In this document: positions 47,002 to 60,400 of the stretch, one piece after another
How positions within the stretch are numbered: position 1 is the stretch's first letter
Layout of the letters: each line of letters starts with the position of its first letter
Source of the DNA: Capitella teleta
Taxonomy: Eukaryota > Annelida > Polychaeta > Capitellidae
Reading direction: 5' to 3'
Assembly: GCA_000328365.1 (NCBI GenBank)
Contig: KB297895.1
Coordinates: 30,777 to 94,776 of the forward strand
DNA: 64,000 nt
Program-made: the position numbers and the translations under genes
Notes under the pieces: generated by a model
What the model saw: the letters and a program-made list of their open reading frames with translations, nothing else
Told to the model about the DNA's origin: nothing
The model's database searches: none

Positions 47002-50000
47002 ATGGGCCATGCTACCCTTGGCCTGCTCCTCCTCTCTGCCATGCTGGCTAGATCAGCCGTCAAAGCCGTTCGGTGCGAAGACATTACAGAGGGGGGCTGG
47101 TTGGATGAGGACTGCATTGTCCGGAGCAACACGCTCATCAAGAAAGATCTGTTTGTTGAGAAGTCAACCAAGCTGACGGTCAACCCGGGTGTTGAACTTA
47201 GCTTCGTTTCGGGTGTAATGCTGGCCGTCAATGGAACACTGAAAGCTGAGGTAATTTAAGCTCGTATTGGGATGCGTTTTCAATGATTTTGTTAACAGGG
47301 AACTGAAACTTCTCGTATCAAATTCACCAAAGATGGTGACACTGTGCCCTCTTGGCCAAAGGATATCCGCCTAGTGGATGAATGGAGTGTAGCATTTGGT
47401 CGACTGCAGCTTCTGTACAAAGGCAAATGGAGAGGCGTGTGTGCCAATTCTGTCAAGTAGGGTCTCCCTCGATTCTCCCTTACAATCTGTGACATATTTG
47501 TTGTGTAGTTGGACGCAAGAAGCTGTGGATGTAGCGTGCAAGCAGCTTGGTTTCAACAACGGCACCTTCAGTTTTGTGTCTTGGTCACGCAACGACACAG
47601 ACTTCATGCTTTACCACAACCCAGCGTGCGAGGGATCTGAGACGAACATCCTCGACTGTCCAAACAAAAACAACATTCAGATTGGCCACAAAATATGCCG
47701 TAGGTATTTGTACTCTTTTAATAGCAGTAATAAATTAAATATCATTTCTACAGTACAGCAGCAGACTGTACACTTGTATTGTGAGGGAACACCAACATCA
47801 AATCCTGCCTCAGACAACTGGTGGGGTTTGGAGTTCTATAATTCCACCTACGTCCTGGAAAGTAACGGCAACATTTGGATCAATGAATCCGCCTCCACTC
47901 TGGTCAATGTTGATATTGAGTACGCTGGTATGGATCCCACTAGGCAACCAGTGCCTGCCATCAGAGCCAGTCCAACCCCTCCTCACCTCATCAACGTTAC
48001 CATCAAGAACTGCGCTCTTGATGGAACCAACTTCACAGACGTCAAAGCCTCAACCATCATCCACAACACTCTCGTTTCAAATAACCGAGGTCTATCGTCT
48101 CTGGTTTATAATTTGCATAATTTATTTATAATTCTCCTCTCAGGTCATGGTATTGTTGTGGAGTCTCACATTGGTCGTGTCAGCATTACTGATTCCTTGA
48201 TTACCGATAATTATGGCAACGGCGTCAAAGCAAAATTCCTCGACGGCAAGCACGCCATTTTTGATGAGTCGTTGACGTTTTGCAGGAATCCTGATGTGGG
48301 AGGGGCCGAACGCTTCCCCATTCTGATCAGTGGCATACCCAACGACTTCCCAACCTGCTCCAAGGTCAGAGGAGTTTTCTTGTGTATTACATTCACATTG
48401 CATTTTTGTTTTCATGCGTCTGTAGAAATTTGAAACCCAGGAAAATAATCGGATTACATTGACTTTCCTTGAAATGGACATTGAGCCTGAGGCGACTGCC
48501 ACCCTGGAGGTGTACGATTATTCCTCCCAGCCAGGGGCTCTACTACAGCGCATTGACATCATGAATGGCACCCTTCCCACCGCCATCACTTCCACTTATC
48601 ACGGAATCTATATCGTGTTCAGCAGAACTCTCCCGAAAGACGAACGATGTCCCACGCTGCTGGACTGCGTCAAGTTCACACTTCTGCTTGACAGCCATCC
48701 AAGTAATTGCTGCAAAACATTGTACAAAATTGCATCACTTCTTTGCAGGCACAAAACCCGAGTTCTTCATGAACAACACTGAAGTAAGCAACAACACACA
48801 GCATGGCGTTTATGTTGAGAATGTGCGTGGTTACGTCATGGTAAATGCCAGCAACATCCTCAGCAATCAGTACGGTGCCGGATTGAGGGTCTACGGAGGG
48901 GCGGGTGAGTTGCGAGTCGCTTGTGCCGCTGCTTGATACATTTCTGGTTGCAGGCGATGTTCACGTGAATGCCAGTCACTTGGATGGCAATCTGGACAAT
49001 GGTGTGAACATCACTTACGACGGAGGACTTCGAATCTTCAACATGTCATCGTTTGACTACAACCTCGGCAACGGCATCAATATTACGCTCAACGAGACCA
49101 GCGTTGACAACAAGACTCGCTACGCCAGTCAGCAGATCACAGAGGTCTTCAACTCTAACTTCACCTCCAACGACGGTTTCGGAATACGTGTTGGCAATTA
49201 CTGTCGCTCCCACGAAGATGAAAGCATGCGATCGAGTACTCCGGACAAAATCGTGAAAAACAAGGTTGCGGTAAATGAGAGTGTTTTCCGGGATAACATG
49301 CTGGATGGCGTGAATTTGGAATCTTGTTTTCGGATAATACCGGAAGCAAACATGACTAACTTCACACTTGCGTACAATCAGTTCTTCAACAACCACGGCC
49401 ATGGCATTCGGATCAATCCGCTCCTGAACGCCGTGGGTAGAATCTCCAACAACACTTTCATGAACCATTCGCGGCACGCTCTTCTGATCGACAACACGGA
49501 TGACTTCTTGAAGAACCGAGAGTACTCTGTACTTCCTGTGCGTTATGAGATCGAGTGGAATAGCTTCTACCTCAATCGTGGCTTTTACGTGGCAAATGTG
49601 CGCCTGACGCAAGGCAGCACTGTTCAGTGGTGTGACTTCAAGTTCAACACATTCACTGATAACGTCATTGAAGGCAGGAACCCCGTGCTGAACGAACGCA
49701 CGCATGCGTACGCTGTGGTCATCATCTCCTCCAGTAACGTCAACTTCAGTCGTAATCACTTGGAGAACCCTCAATCCAAGTATGAGCTAGCCACCATGCT
49801 GCTGGATCAGAGCTCAATGCTGGAGTGCACTCGGCAGTACTGGACGACCACCGACTATGACGACATCATTCCTCGCATCTTTGACCAGTTCAATCGGTAC
49901 AATCTCGCACGGATTGAATACCATCCAGTCTTGAGGGACGGCAACTTGAACACGCCGGCAGTCACACACGACCTGACCCCGATTGAGATTCCGTTCAGTA

Positions 50001-53000
50001 GAGGTGACTATCTTGGTGGGCGGTTGGCTGTGGAGTTCACGACAGAGGGGGGCAAGACGTACCGCGTGGATCGTGATATCTCCATCATCTCAGACGGCAA
50101 ATTCATTGTGTCCCCCGGAACAAAACTGGAATTTCACAACGCACTTGGTTAGTGTTCAGTTGATATCAACATTTTGATTTTCTTTTGTTTCGTTTAGGTC
50201 TCTATGTGGAAGGTTACGTCAAGTTTGACGGCAACGAAAACGAACAAATTGAGATGTATCTGGCGGACGAAGAAACCCTAGTCAATCACACGAGTGTTCG
50301 TCTTGCAGACGGAGCCGATGAATTTGAAGGTCGGTTAGAGGTCAGGCCTGAAGGTGAAGACGAGTGGGGCACTGTGTGTGGCAAGGTCAGAGTTCAAAGG
50401 GCAAGTGCCATCAGTTCTTTACATATTTTGTTTGTGACCAGGGCTGGACGATCGTGAATTCTGCCGTGGTTTGCCAGATGTTGGGAATGGTCGTTCACCC
50501 GGACGATTGGCTGGTTTACGCCAATGTTCCCGCTCCCAACTCTGTTCCCATCTGGAGGAGCAGCGTGGACTGCACGGTTCTGGACATGAATGTCCTGGAC
50601 TGCAACGCTGACGGCATCAACGACCACTCATGCAACCACACCAACGATGTCTACGTCAAGTGCAAGCCTCCCACGTGGGCAGGTCAGCGGCTCACTGCTC
50701 AAACGACGCGTTGATATTATTCTCAATTTGCAGGCATCCAATTTGCAGCAACAGCAGCTTCTAGTCTGATGAAGCACACGTCAATTTCCTATGCTGGACT
50801 CATGGATCCAGCAGCCATCTTGTTTTCTCCTGCCATCAAAATCGCGTACAACACTCATACACTGGAGAACCTTGTCATAGAGAACAACATGGCCGACGGG
50901 CTAGAAATCATGAAGAACGACGTGTTTTCCAACACCAAATTATCTCACTCGATAGTTCGCAACAACTTTGGAAATGGTGTGGCGTCTCGTACGTCTTACT
51001 TTGAAGTCCACTTCTGCACGCTGCAAGACAACGCCAAGTCTGGCTTTGAGTACAACCCTCACTACACGACGTACGAAGCTCAGCAGATTCGCTTTGGAAT
51101 CCACGACGCTCTCGTCCTGAAAGAAGAAAGCATGTCTTACCGTCTCCCTGATGAAGGTCGTAAGTTCGTGACCACAGAGCAGAAGTTTGAGATGGAAGAG
51201 AACCAAATTTACACCCTGGAAATCTTTGCAAATGATCGGCATCGTGTCAACATGGACATCATCGACTATAACCCTGACACGCATAATGAGAATGTCACTG
51301 TATACGAGAGCAGGGCTGCTGATATCACAGAAAACACCATCAGTTGGACCCTGGAGGATGACTTGGTTGACTTTCCGATAACATCTGCTGAAGATGTTTT
51401 GACCGTCAGGTGGAGGGTCAATGGCATGTCTTCTGGACGATTTGCTTTTGTCGTCAGATCAAGTGAGTTGTTGTATTTCTTATTTCGAGTCTATATCACT
51501 TTTCTTCTCAGAACTCTATTCGTGGCGCTGGCCGTTTGGTTTGATCAAAGTGACCAACACAACAACACAGGGCAACAAGAACGGAATCATAACGCGGCAC
51601 TACAACCAACCTTCAGACGAATTCCTCGATCTTTTCTTCCGTTACCGGTGGGAAACCATCAACATGTATGGCGTTACCTTCAAGAACAATCTGGAAGAAG
51701 CCTTGAAGGTTCCCAGTATCACCAAGTACAATGAGCTTTACATGCCAACCTACGAAGAGCTTCAGATTCCTGAGAAGTTGGCGGAGATTCATTATGAGTT
51801 GGATTCCAATTTTTTCTTGGAGAACGGGGGCGGAGTGGTCGGGGAACACAATCACGTCGAGTTCTCTAACAACGTGTGGATTTGGGAAGTCAGTCACAAT
51901 CGGTTTGAGAGGAACCGTGACGGAGGTTTCATGATTGAACTTCCCAAAGTGAATCTGATGTACACTGAGCTCTACAACCACAGCGTTGACATCAACGACA
52001 CCGTTTTTGAGGACAACGACAATTTTGCATTCCGTATTGATGGATTTTACTGCAATTCAAGTATCGCGCGCAACCGTTGGGAGAAGAATCGGTGCAAAGT
52101 TGGCTGCATCACGATCGCTGGCACCGAGAAGGACTTTGAGATGACCGACAACCAGATCTATGAGAACAGCGGCAAGTACATCATGGAGTTCAATATGCAG
52201 AGTCACACGCCGTACACGCGATGGGTGGATGCGCAAATGCAGTACAACGACATTAAACGCAACCGACCCCTGGATGATCAGCAGAAGGAAAACACCATTG
52301 TGTCCAGCACTCCCACCAGCTATGCGTTTGGCGTCAAAGGCCTGCAGAACATCACCATCAACCGCAATCTCTTTGACAATTACATGGATTATGAGTTGAT
52401 AGGTGGACAGGATTCGTCTTCACTGGAGAACTATTTGGACGTAACCGAGAACTACTGGGGGACAATCGACCAAGTGGAGATACGAGAGAAGATCTTTGAT
52501 TTTGACAACTGGAACAGCTATGCCATTGCTGAGTACTACCCTTATCTGCTGAGCGATGACTTCAGTGGCTTGCTGTCCACTGGCGGCAAACAGAATCCGG
52601 TGTTTGATCCAACAAAGCCTCTTGGAGGACGCATTGAAGAGAACACAGAGCTGCCATATCGTGATGAACCATACATCGTGGAACGTGATCTGACTGTCAT
52701 GCCAGACGTGTCTCTGCTGATCAGACCGGGAGTGGAGCTCCAGTTCTACCCGAACATCGGCATCTTGGTGCTGGGATCCTTGTCGGCCGTTGGCACAGAA
52801 GACAAGAGGATTCGCTTCAACCCCATCGCCAAATCTGACATCGTGACGTACAGTCGCAAGAAGCGGCAAACAGACGTGAAAGAGCTGAATGCTGCCCCAG
52901 AGGGTGAAGGCATGCAAGTGAGGCTCATTGGAGGCGAAACTGATCATGATGGCTGGATTGAAATCTACAACTCAACCGAACGACGCTGGGCGATGATGTG

Positions 53001-56000
53001 TGATGACAGTTTCAATGACCGCACGGCAGAAGTGGCGTGCAAAACGATGGGAAAAGAGTACAGCAACGTGCTGGTCACCACGCACCGCTATTACGACATC
53101 TACGTCCTGGGTTATCCCAAAATGCATGAGCAGGTCATCGAGTGGTTCTGGCGGCGCACCTTCGTTTGCGACGGAAAAGAGTCCAACTTGGAGCAGTGCC
53201 GCTTCAAGCAGAACTATCATTTGTATCGTTGCATGGAGGCAAGAGAATACATCTACGTGCGCTGTGGTCCGAGGAATCTTGCAGACAATTACGATTACTG
53301 GGGAAACCTCCGCTTCTCCACGCCAGAGTACGAGCACGGAAACATCGTCCCTGGTTTCTCCACCCTGGATTACGTGGACATCTACGGCGCTGGGATTCTG
53401 CACGAGGAGAGAGTGTCTGCCGTGCAGTCTGTGTACAGAGTACCCACCACGACCCATGTGAGCGTCTCTCACTGCAACTGGAACGGCTACGAATACATCG
53501 CCCCGAGAGATGAGTACTCCGTCACTTACAACTCCATAGAAAACAACAACGGCTTTGCTATTGGCGGTTTGGTGCTCAACGGGGAATCACGCTACGACGT
53601 TCCTCAGTCTTCGTTTGTGCCGCTCATCACCAGTTCTGTGCCTTACAACGTCTATGGGATGGTACGCATGTGCTCCACGGAGAAACTGATCCTGGTTCAG
53701 GACCGTCTGCTGCTGTACTACAAATACGTCTTTGACACGGTCGATTGCATCAAAGTCTTACGAAGCAAAGAACCGAGGAAGCAGATTGCTCTCCGATTCC
53801 TTCAGCTTCACATGTACAACGACAGCTTCTACGAGAACTCTGTAGAAATGTACAATGGCGAATACTTTGATCCTCAGTCACTGATTGGCAAAGTGGACGC
53901 TAATTCGACTCTGTTTGAAAGGTCGATTAAGTACGAGACGAATGAGTTCTTTGACACGATGGGAATTCGCATCACTGCGTCGCCCGCTTACGGAGATTTC
54001 GGCTTCATCGCTGAAGTGGTCACTCTTCCGCTCTCTCCTGGGTGGAGGCCAGACCTCGGTGAGACCCTCGCTTCTTTCCTCAGTCTTTATGAACCTCATG
54101 CTCTTTACAGGTCCTGGTTTGCGGCAGACGATTTCTCACTGTTCTATCAGCAACAACGAAGGCGGCGCTTTCATGTTCATGAACGCAGGGGAGCTCAATC
54201 CGTCCGTGATTATTGAGCAGAACCGCATCACGGACAACGGCCTTGGCATGCTGAACATCACCAGCCCCCCCATCATGGACTTCTACGTACAGAACACTCG
54301 CATGATGACTATCTCCAATAATTACATTGCGTACAACTACGGCAGCGTTGCGGTGAACACCACATGCAATATGCTCTCAAATGCGTTGTACTGCAATGTC
54401 ACAAACAACTTCATTGCTTACAACAGCCACGGCGAGTCTCTGCACATTGAAGGTGAGCATCATGCCTTGTCTCCTGTGTCTACTAATTATGTTTTGTTTC
54501 TAGGTCATTACTACCAAGGCTTTGATATTCGCGATAACTACATTGCGTACAATAAACCTGAACACAGAAATGTTATCGCAATGTTTGGAGTCAGTCTCAA
54601 CTTTTCCACCAACATAATTTACAACAACACCGCTCGCTGTATCCTCAATGCTTCTGTGCCGGAGCAAGTGAGTTTTGTATTCAGCATTCTTCAAGTCTTT
54701 CATCTCATCTCGTAGGTCAGCATCAACCAGCGCTACTTCCAAAACAGTATTTACGACAACTGGGCATACGCTGAGAACAGATCCACCATCTTTTTGAAAT
54801 CGGCTAAATTCAGCATCCGAGATAATTATCTTATCAACCGCCAAAACCGCTATGAAATTGTGACCTTCAATCGAACCAAGTGAGAACCTGTGAAACGTGT
54901 TTCCTTTTGTGATTTTTATTTTTTTAGGCTTCCTGAAGGGACATACCCTCAAGTTGATGCGGCCAACAATTGGTGGGGAGGGGACGTGGAGTCGTTTGTC
55001 AGCGGGCGAATCTGGGAACGACGGGATGATGATAACTTAATAGAAGTGACGTATTCCCCTTTTTACAAAACCAACGCTTCTGTTCTGAATGGTGAGTGTG
55101 AAAATGGATTTAATCGCATAATGGTTTGAATTCTCCAAAGGCAAATGCGACCCCGGTTGGCGTCAGTATGACAGCAAGTGCTATTGGTATTTTGGAGGCG
55201 TTGTTGATTACGCCGTAGCTGACAAGCACTGCAGGGTAAGCGATGAGGAAAGCACACGAGCGTTTTCATATGGTGCATTTACAGACCATGCAGGGACGAT
55301 TAGCCAAAGCGCGCGACCGTGACTGGGAGCGAGCATTCAGCGACATGGTCATTCAGTTCCAGGAGAACTACGATGAACTCTGGTACACATGGGTCTACTC
55401 TGACTGGCAAAAGAGCTCCTGGTGCACGTCCCTGCGCAACGGTAGAATCAACCACATCAACTGCAACGAAATGCACCCGTTCCTCTGTGAAAAAGGTCAG
55501 TGGGGTCATTTGGGTCATCCGAATGCTAATTGCTTTCTGCAGATCCCTACCCGCAAGTCACCATCTACTGGCGTCCGATCATCATTTCTCTCGGCTGCAC
55601 AGGGGGAATGGCGATCCTCATCTGCCTCGTCTGCTGCTGCGGTCTCCTCAAATCTCATCAGCGCAAGAACGAGAAGATCACTCGTCGCCTTCACATGAAA
55701 CGGGAGATTGCCGCCAGCAAAGCATCGCTGTTTTCCGGCAGTCGTGCTGGTACCTCGGCTGGGCTTCTTCACCAGGACGTTCAACAGCAAAAAAGGCGAC
55801 GCCCTCCTCTGACTCAAACCGGAGAGGAACCGGATTTCTTCAACTTGGCCGGAGTGACGATGGAAGAGAGCACCGACAGCATGGACAAACTCAAGAACAT
55901 GGACAGCCATCGGCCATCTACCCCCGGCTCCAGCATGGATTATGACAGCTCCAAAATGGGAGGCTCCAGTTACTTTGACAGTGACCTTGGCCCTGTCAGA

Positions 56001-56426
56001 CAGCGGCCGCAATACCCGCAGAGGGTGGAGAACGAGATCACCTCCTACAACCCCAATCGATCACGCTCTCGTGAAAACATCTTCCGCAATGAGGCTTACG
56101 ATGATGACATGAGCGTGGTGAGGGGAAGGAACAAGAGCGCCTCCACGCTGGGCTACCAACCCCAAAAGCGATACTCCGGGGGTGCTGATTTGGGGGGTGC
56201 CTATGGGGGATATGCAGAGAGTTCAGATGGGTACCCTGAGAGCACATATGCACCCAGTACGAGTGGGTACCCCGAGAGTACGATGGGTTACCCTCAAGCC
56301 AGCCGGGGCTACCTGACCAGCACTGGAGGCGCCAGTGGCTACAGCCAACCAGACACAGACACCAGACCAAGCGCTGGAGGCTATGTTAAGCCACCTAGGC
56401 CACGGCCAAAAGAATCTGCGATGTGA
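47002..56426 (+). CDS. bark: Bark beetle/Anakonda-type SRCR, beta-helix, C-type lectin membrane protein
   Basis: Giant single-pass membrane protein; the Drosophila relative organises tricellular junctions. Nineteen exons keep phase: 47002-47250, 47299-47456, 47509-47699, 47754-48089, 48144-48364, 48426-48702, 48749-48904, 48954-50147, 50198-50385, 50442-50682, 50734-51462, 51512-54058, 54111-54452, 54504-54667, 54716-54879, 54928-55091, 55141-55235, 55285-55495, 55543-56426; 2836 residues. Signal peptide (MGHATLGLLLLSAMLARSAV), three SRCR domains (about 105-210, 960-1066, 1780-1900), each amid right-handed beta-helix repeats with many N-x-S/T sites, a C-type lectin domain (about 2441-2542; CDPGWRQYDSKCYWY to HPFLCEK), one transmembrane helix (about 2552-2576, IIISLGCTGGMAILICLVCC) and a 260-residue cytoplasmic tail rich in GY motifs ending ESAM, a possible class I PDZ ligand. 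A furin-type site SRKKRQ lies near 1760. Confidence 0.93.
52849..52869 (+). other. Predicted furin cleavage site in the bark-like protein
   Basis: Codons for Y-S-R-K-K-R-Q-T lie in a low-complexity linker immediately before SRCR domain 3. RKKR followed by Q fits the furin consensus R-x-K/R-R. Confidence 0.5.
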
Positions 56427-57281
56427 TTCAAATGCTGTGACTTCTTTCCTTGCTACATTCCAATCTGCATCTGCATGATCGTGATTTTATTAATGATTTT
56501 AGGGTGAAACCATATATTTTTTATTAAAATCAAACACTTTCATCAAATTTAAATTTTTACATATCGCTCTCATTCCAGGACTTTTTGTACATTCCTATAG
56601 TTTTATTATATTAAGCTGCATTTTATATTATGTCAGTTTTTATGGTCACCATCACCATGTACATTATGCATATTATTTCTACTCTCAAAGACATTTATTT
56701 TTCAGCTGGTAGCAAACTTATTGTTGTGCTGAAATAAAATGTACTTTTTCTGCTATATTGTGTCATAACTTCTATCGCTGTTGTAATTGGGGTTTTCATA
56801 GGGCAGATGAATTATGCCTCCATCAATTCTCGCTGTAGTAGTCAGCTGAGGTTTCCATTAGGGCGATTGCCCTTAACACGCAAATGTGCTAAACGAAGAA
56901 GATGATTTGTTTGACCATCATCTCGGGATGACTATCACAGTTAGCGTTCCATCTCAGATGAGGTGTAGTGATCTCCCTGATAGCATACCCTCCAATCGTC
57001 CGCTTTGGCATCACGCTACTGATTACTGAAGCCGACCGACGTATTACATTATACCTTGAACACTCTGAATAGACGAGCTCCATGTATAGATATTTACACA
57101 GCCTGGTGGCCTATAAATAATAACGAATCGAGAAAGTCTTCCACCAGTTAATATTAATACTTATGTTGCGTTAATTTCCTTGATGAACAGGTGAGACTTC
57201 AATGAGCAGGAAGCAGGAGGACATAACGCATTGCATCATAACGCACTTTATGCACTTTATGCGTTATGATTCTTCCCTTGC
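56427..57281. other. Bark-like 3' UTR and spacer
   Basis: AATAAA at 56733-56738 ends the 3' UTR. The right part (57220-57270) has clustered ATAACGCA/TGCGTTAT words. No gene. Confidence 0.6.
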
Positions 57282-57325
57282 GCGCATGCGCAGAGAGTTC
57301 CACGCCCCAACTTCCGCCATCTCCG
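57282..57325 (+). promoter_or_regulatory. RAB35 promoter: NRF1 site and YY1-like site
   Basis: A perfect palindromic NRF1 site GCGCATGCGC (57282-57291, flanked C...A as in the consensus) is followed by a CCGCCATCT YY1-like word near 57315, 110-145 bp before the ATG. This is typical of TATA-less housekeeping promoters. Confidence 0.6.
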
Positions 57326-57426
57326 TCCGCTCATGAAGAGTGTGTTTATCATCGATTGACGCTCAACTGAACGCGACAGACGTCTTTCTGTTGCCGGGTT
57401 TTAAATCCAATCAACTCATTGATATA

Positions 57427-60400
57427 ATGGCTCGCGAATATGACCACCTTTTTAAGCTTTTAATCATCGGAGACAGCGGTACGTTCTCCCAACCAACTTC
57501 CTTTAACCACTCACAGAAACGACTGAAAAGTCAAAGCGAAACACCCTCTATTGCTCTCAAGTTCTAACCCATTAAACCCCAGGCCCGTAGCCAAGGGGGA
57601 TGGGGGGGGGGGGGTCGGAGGGGTCGGGCGACCCCCCTCTGAAGTATTCTCTGAAGTATTAATGAAAAGAATATGTGTTATTGCAATCAAAAGTGGTGAA
57701 TTATGTTTATTAATGATTATCATTATGTTATCAGTTATCATTTCATTTCATTTATTACATTTAAAACGCATTTTCAGCAATATCAAAGAACATTCAAATG
57801 CGCTGTACAAACAGAGGTAAAAAGGAAAATCATTAAATACTAGAAAATACAATGTTAAAATAGTAAGTCTTAAGTTGGGTTTTAAAAGCATCAAGCGATT
57901 GCTGGTACTGTAGGTTGGAAGGTAATCGGTTCCAAAGGATGGGTGCTTGATGGGCGAATGTTGGGTAGCCATTGATAGAAAATACATAAGTAATCCAGTT
58001 TACAAGAAGCTCCGCATTCCCGATGAAGGTGTAAATCACGGTAAACGACGGAGTCATTGGTCAGCGCAACCGAAAGGTGCTGCTGATTCACTCAATGTCT
58101 CTTATCTGGGCAAATTTGGTGTCAATGGGTTCCTTTTTGGAAGCAGGTTCACATGATGCACAAACCTGCGCTTTAGGGTCTCTTGTGACACATATAATCC
58201 ACGCAAAAGTGTGAAAATTAGGATACTATTTTGAATTCAACTCCTTCCTGTGCGTTGCCATGGTTGCATGGCAACGCACAGTTATCACAGTAAGAATCGC
58301 CGATGACTGACACTCACACTGACACTCACAAAAACACCCGACCACATGAGCCGTGCCACTTGCCTACTTCTGCAAGCATTATAATTTGAACTTTTGAGCT
58401 CTTGCTAGGTCCCCTTGCCACTTCCTACAGCCACTTCTACCCGGGTTGTACGGAACCTATATATCTACGACCCCACATCGGTGAATCCTTTGAAGTTATT
58501 GCATTACATCGACAGAATCACTCGTCAGCCAAAGTCAACCCTTCCCGTGCTTTAATATCTTAGGCCCCATATCCCTCTGTCTGCTGTGTTAATTTCAGAA
58601 TTTGTAAAACTTCGGATGTACAATCTTGAAAAAATCATATCTCAGCCATTTCTCAACATAAACTAATATTCTTTATACCAAATTGCATCTACAGATTCTG
58701 AATTTTCTGATGAACCCATAGTCAGAGCTAAGAAACTAAGAAAAACTATATGTTTCATGTGATAAAACATTATTACAAGAATTTTTCTTATGCGAAACAT
58801 GATACAAAGTCTCTGCAGCTTACTTAAGGCTTCATATACAAGGTAAAATAATAGAAAAAGTTACCAAGTGAATGTTAGGAAACTTACGAACACTGAACAT
58901 TACCATTAATAGCATTCAAGAGTATGATATCTTTTGAAACAGTCAGCAATGCATAAGGTGACTTTGCAATCAGCACACCAGTAACTAGGAACTAGAAACA
59001 TCTTTAGAAGCCATGGTCAACTGCAATGTGCAGTGAAATAGCGTATTACTACATGTAATCAATGTTTCATTCATGAAATAATACATCAGGCTAAAATAGC
59101 AACGATTGCGCGCAATAGAATCTATTTACAGACGTTTAAATCCCCCGGCATTTCAACAGAGGTCGGCAGGTTCAAAACAAAGCTGAGGCTAAAAATAAAC
59201 AACCACATGGCTGAAACCGGAAGCCTAAAGTAGGTCACATCTCTGAGCATAGCGGACGATTGATATTTGTCACGGAAAGTAACGGAAAGTGCCGTCTAAC
59301 TTTGAGTATCTTTGCAATAGAATCTATCTGCAGACGTTTAAATCCCCCAACAGAGGTCGGCAGGTTCAAAACAGAGCTGAGGCTAAAAATAAACGACCAC
59401 ATGACTGGAAACAGAAGCCTAAAGTAGGTCACATCTCCGAGCATAACCGACGATCGATTTATGTCACGGAAAGCAACGGAAAGTGCCCACTAACTTCGGG
59501 TATCTTTTGAAATGACTATTGTCGCGATTAGCAGTCAGAAGAATCATAACGCATAGCTACAATAGTCGCGAATAGCACAGGAAGGGTTAATGCTAATAGA
59601 AAAGTATAGGAGAATCGTCGAGACATTCGAGGAACGGATGTTCGACACATCGAGGTTTTACTGTACTTCAAATAGGCTACACATTACCGGTGGCATCTTG
59701 TAAATGTGAGAGGTCTGCGAGCAGAAATTATGATGACGCTATCAATTTGAATGAAGCTTTTGACATTTTTGCTAAGCATCACCCAAGATGCTTGGATAGC
59801 TTTCACACATGACGTGACTGTTTGCATGTACGCGTATCATGTTCACTTTGTTTCCGCTTCTCTATAAACAAAAAGTCATGCTGTATCAAAATGATCCTCA
59901 ATTGGTATCTATTATTAATTTGCGGGTTTTATCATGTATTGCAATTTATGCGTTCTTGGGTCCACTATCTCACAAACGACACCCCTTCACTGAAAGCTGG
60001 CTTTGGGCCTGAACCCGGTGATCATGAGTCATTGGGGATGTGTCCGGAATACCCCTGTTCACTGATTAAGTTTAGTTCTAGGACTCTTGTTAGTACATGC
60101 AGGCTATAGTACCTTTTTAGTTTTTGTTTTTTTTCCAACACAGAGGGGCACCGGATAGCTCAATCGGTTTAACCGACTGACTACAATCCTATGCTGACCG
60201 TGGGGGTCGAGGTCCCGGGCCCGAGACTCGACCAGGCCACGGGCGTTATGATTGTGAATTATGATTGTTATAATTGTAATTCTTCGGTGACTCTGCAGTG
60301 CTGCCCAACTGCGTAACAAGGCCAGGCGCTGTGTACTACTGTCTATGGTGGTATGCAGGATAAAGAACCCTTGGGATTTATCGATAAGAGTTAGGGGAAA

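Noticed and set aside
49046-53513. Long antisense and alternative-frame ORFs within the bark-like gene
   Set aside because: They overlap strongly supported SRCR and beta-helix coding exons and lack domain or splice support.
60150-60225. Possible tRNA gene
   Set aside because: A-box and B-box-like words are present, but there is no consistent anticodon stem or acceptor pairing, and the sequence runs into a SINE body.
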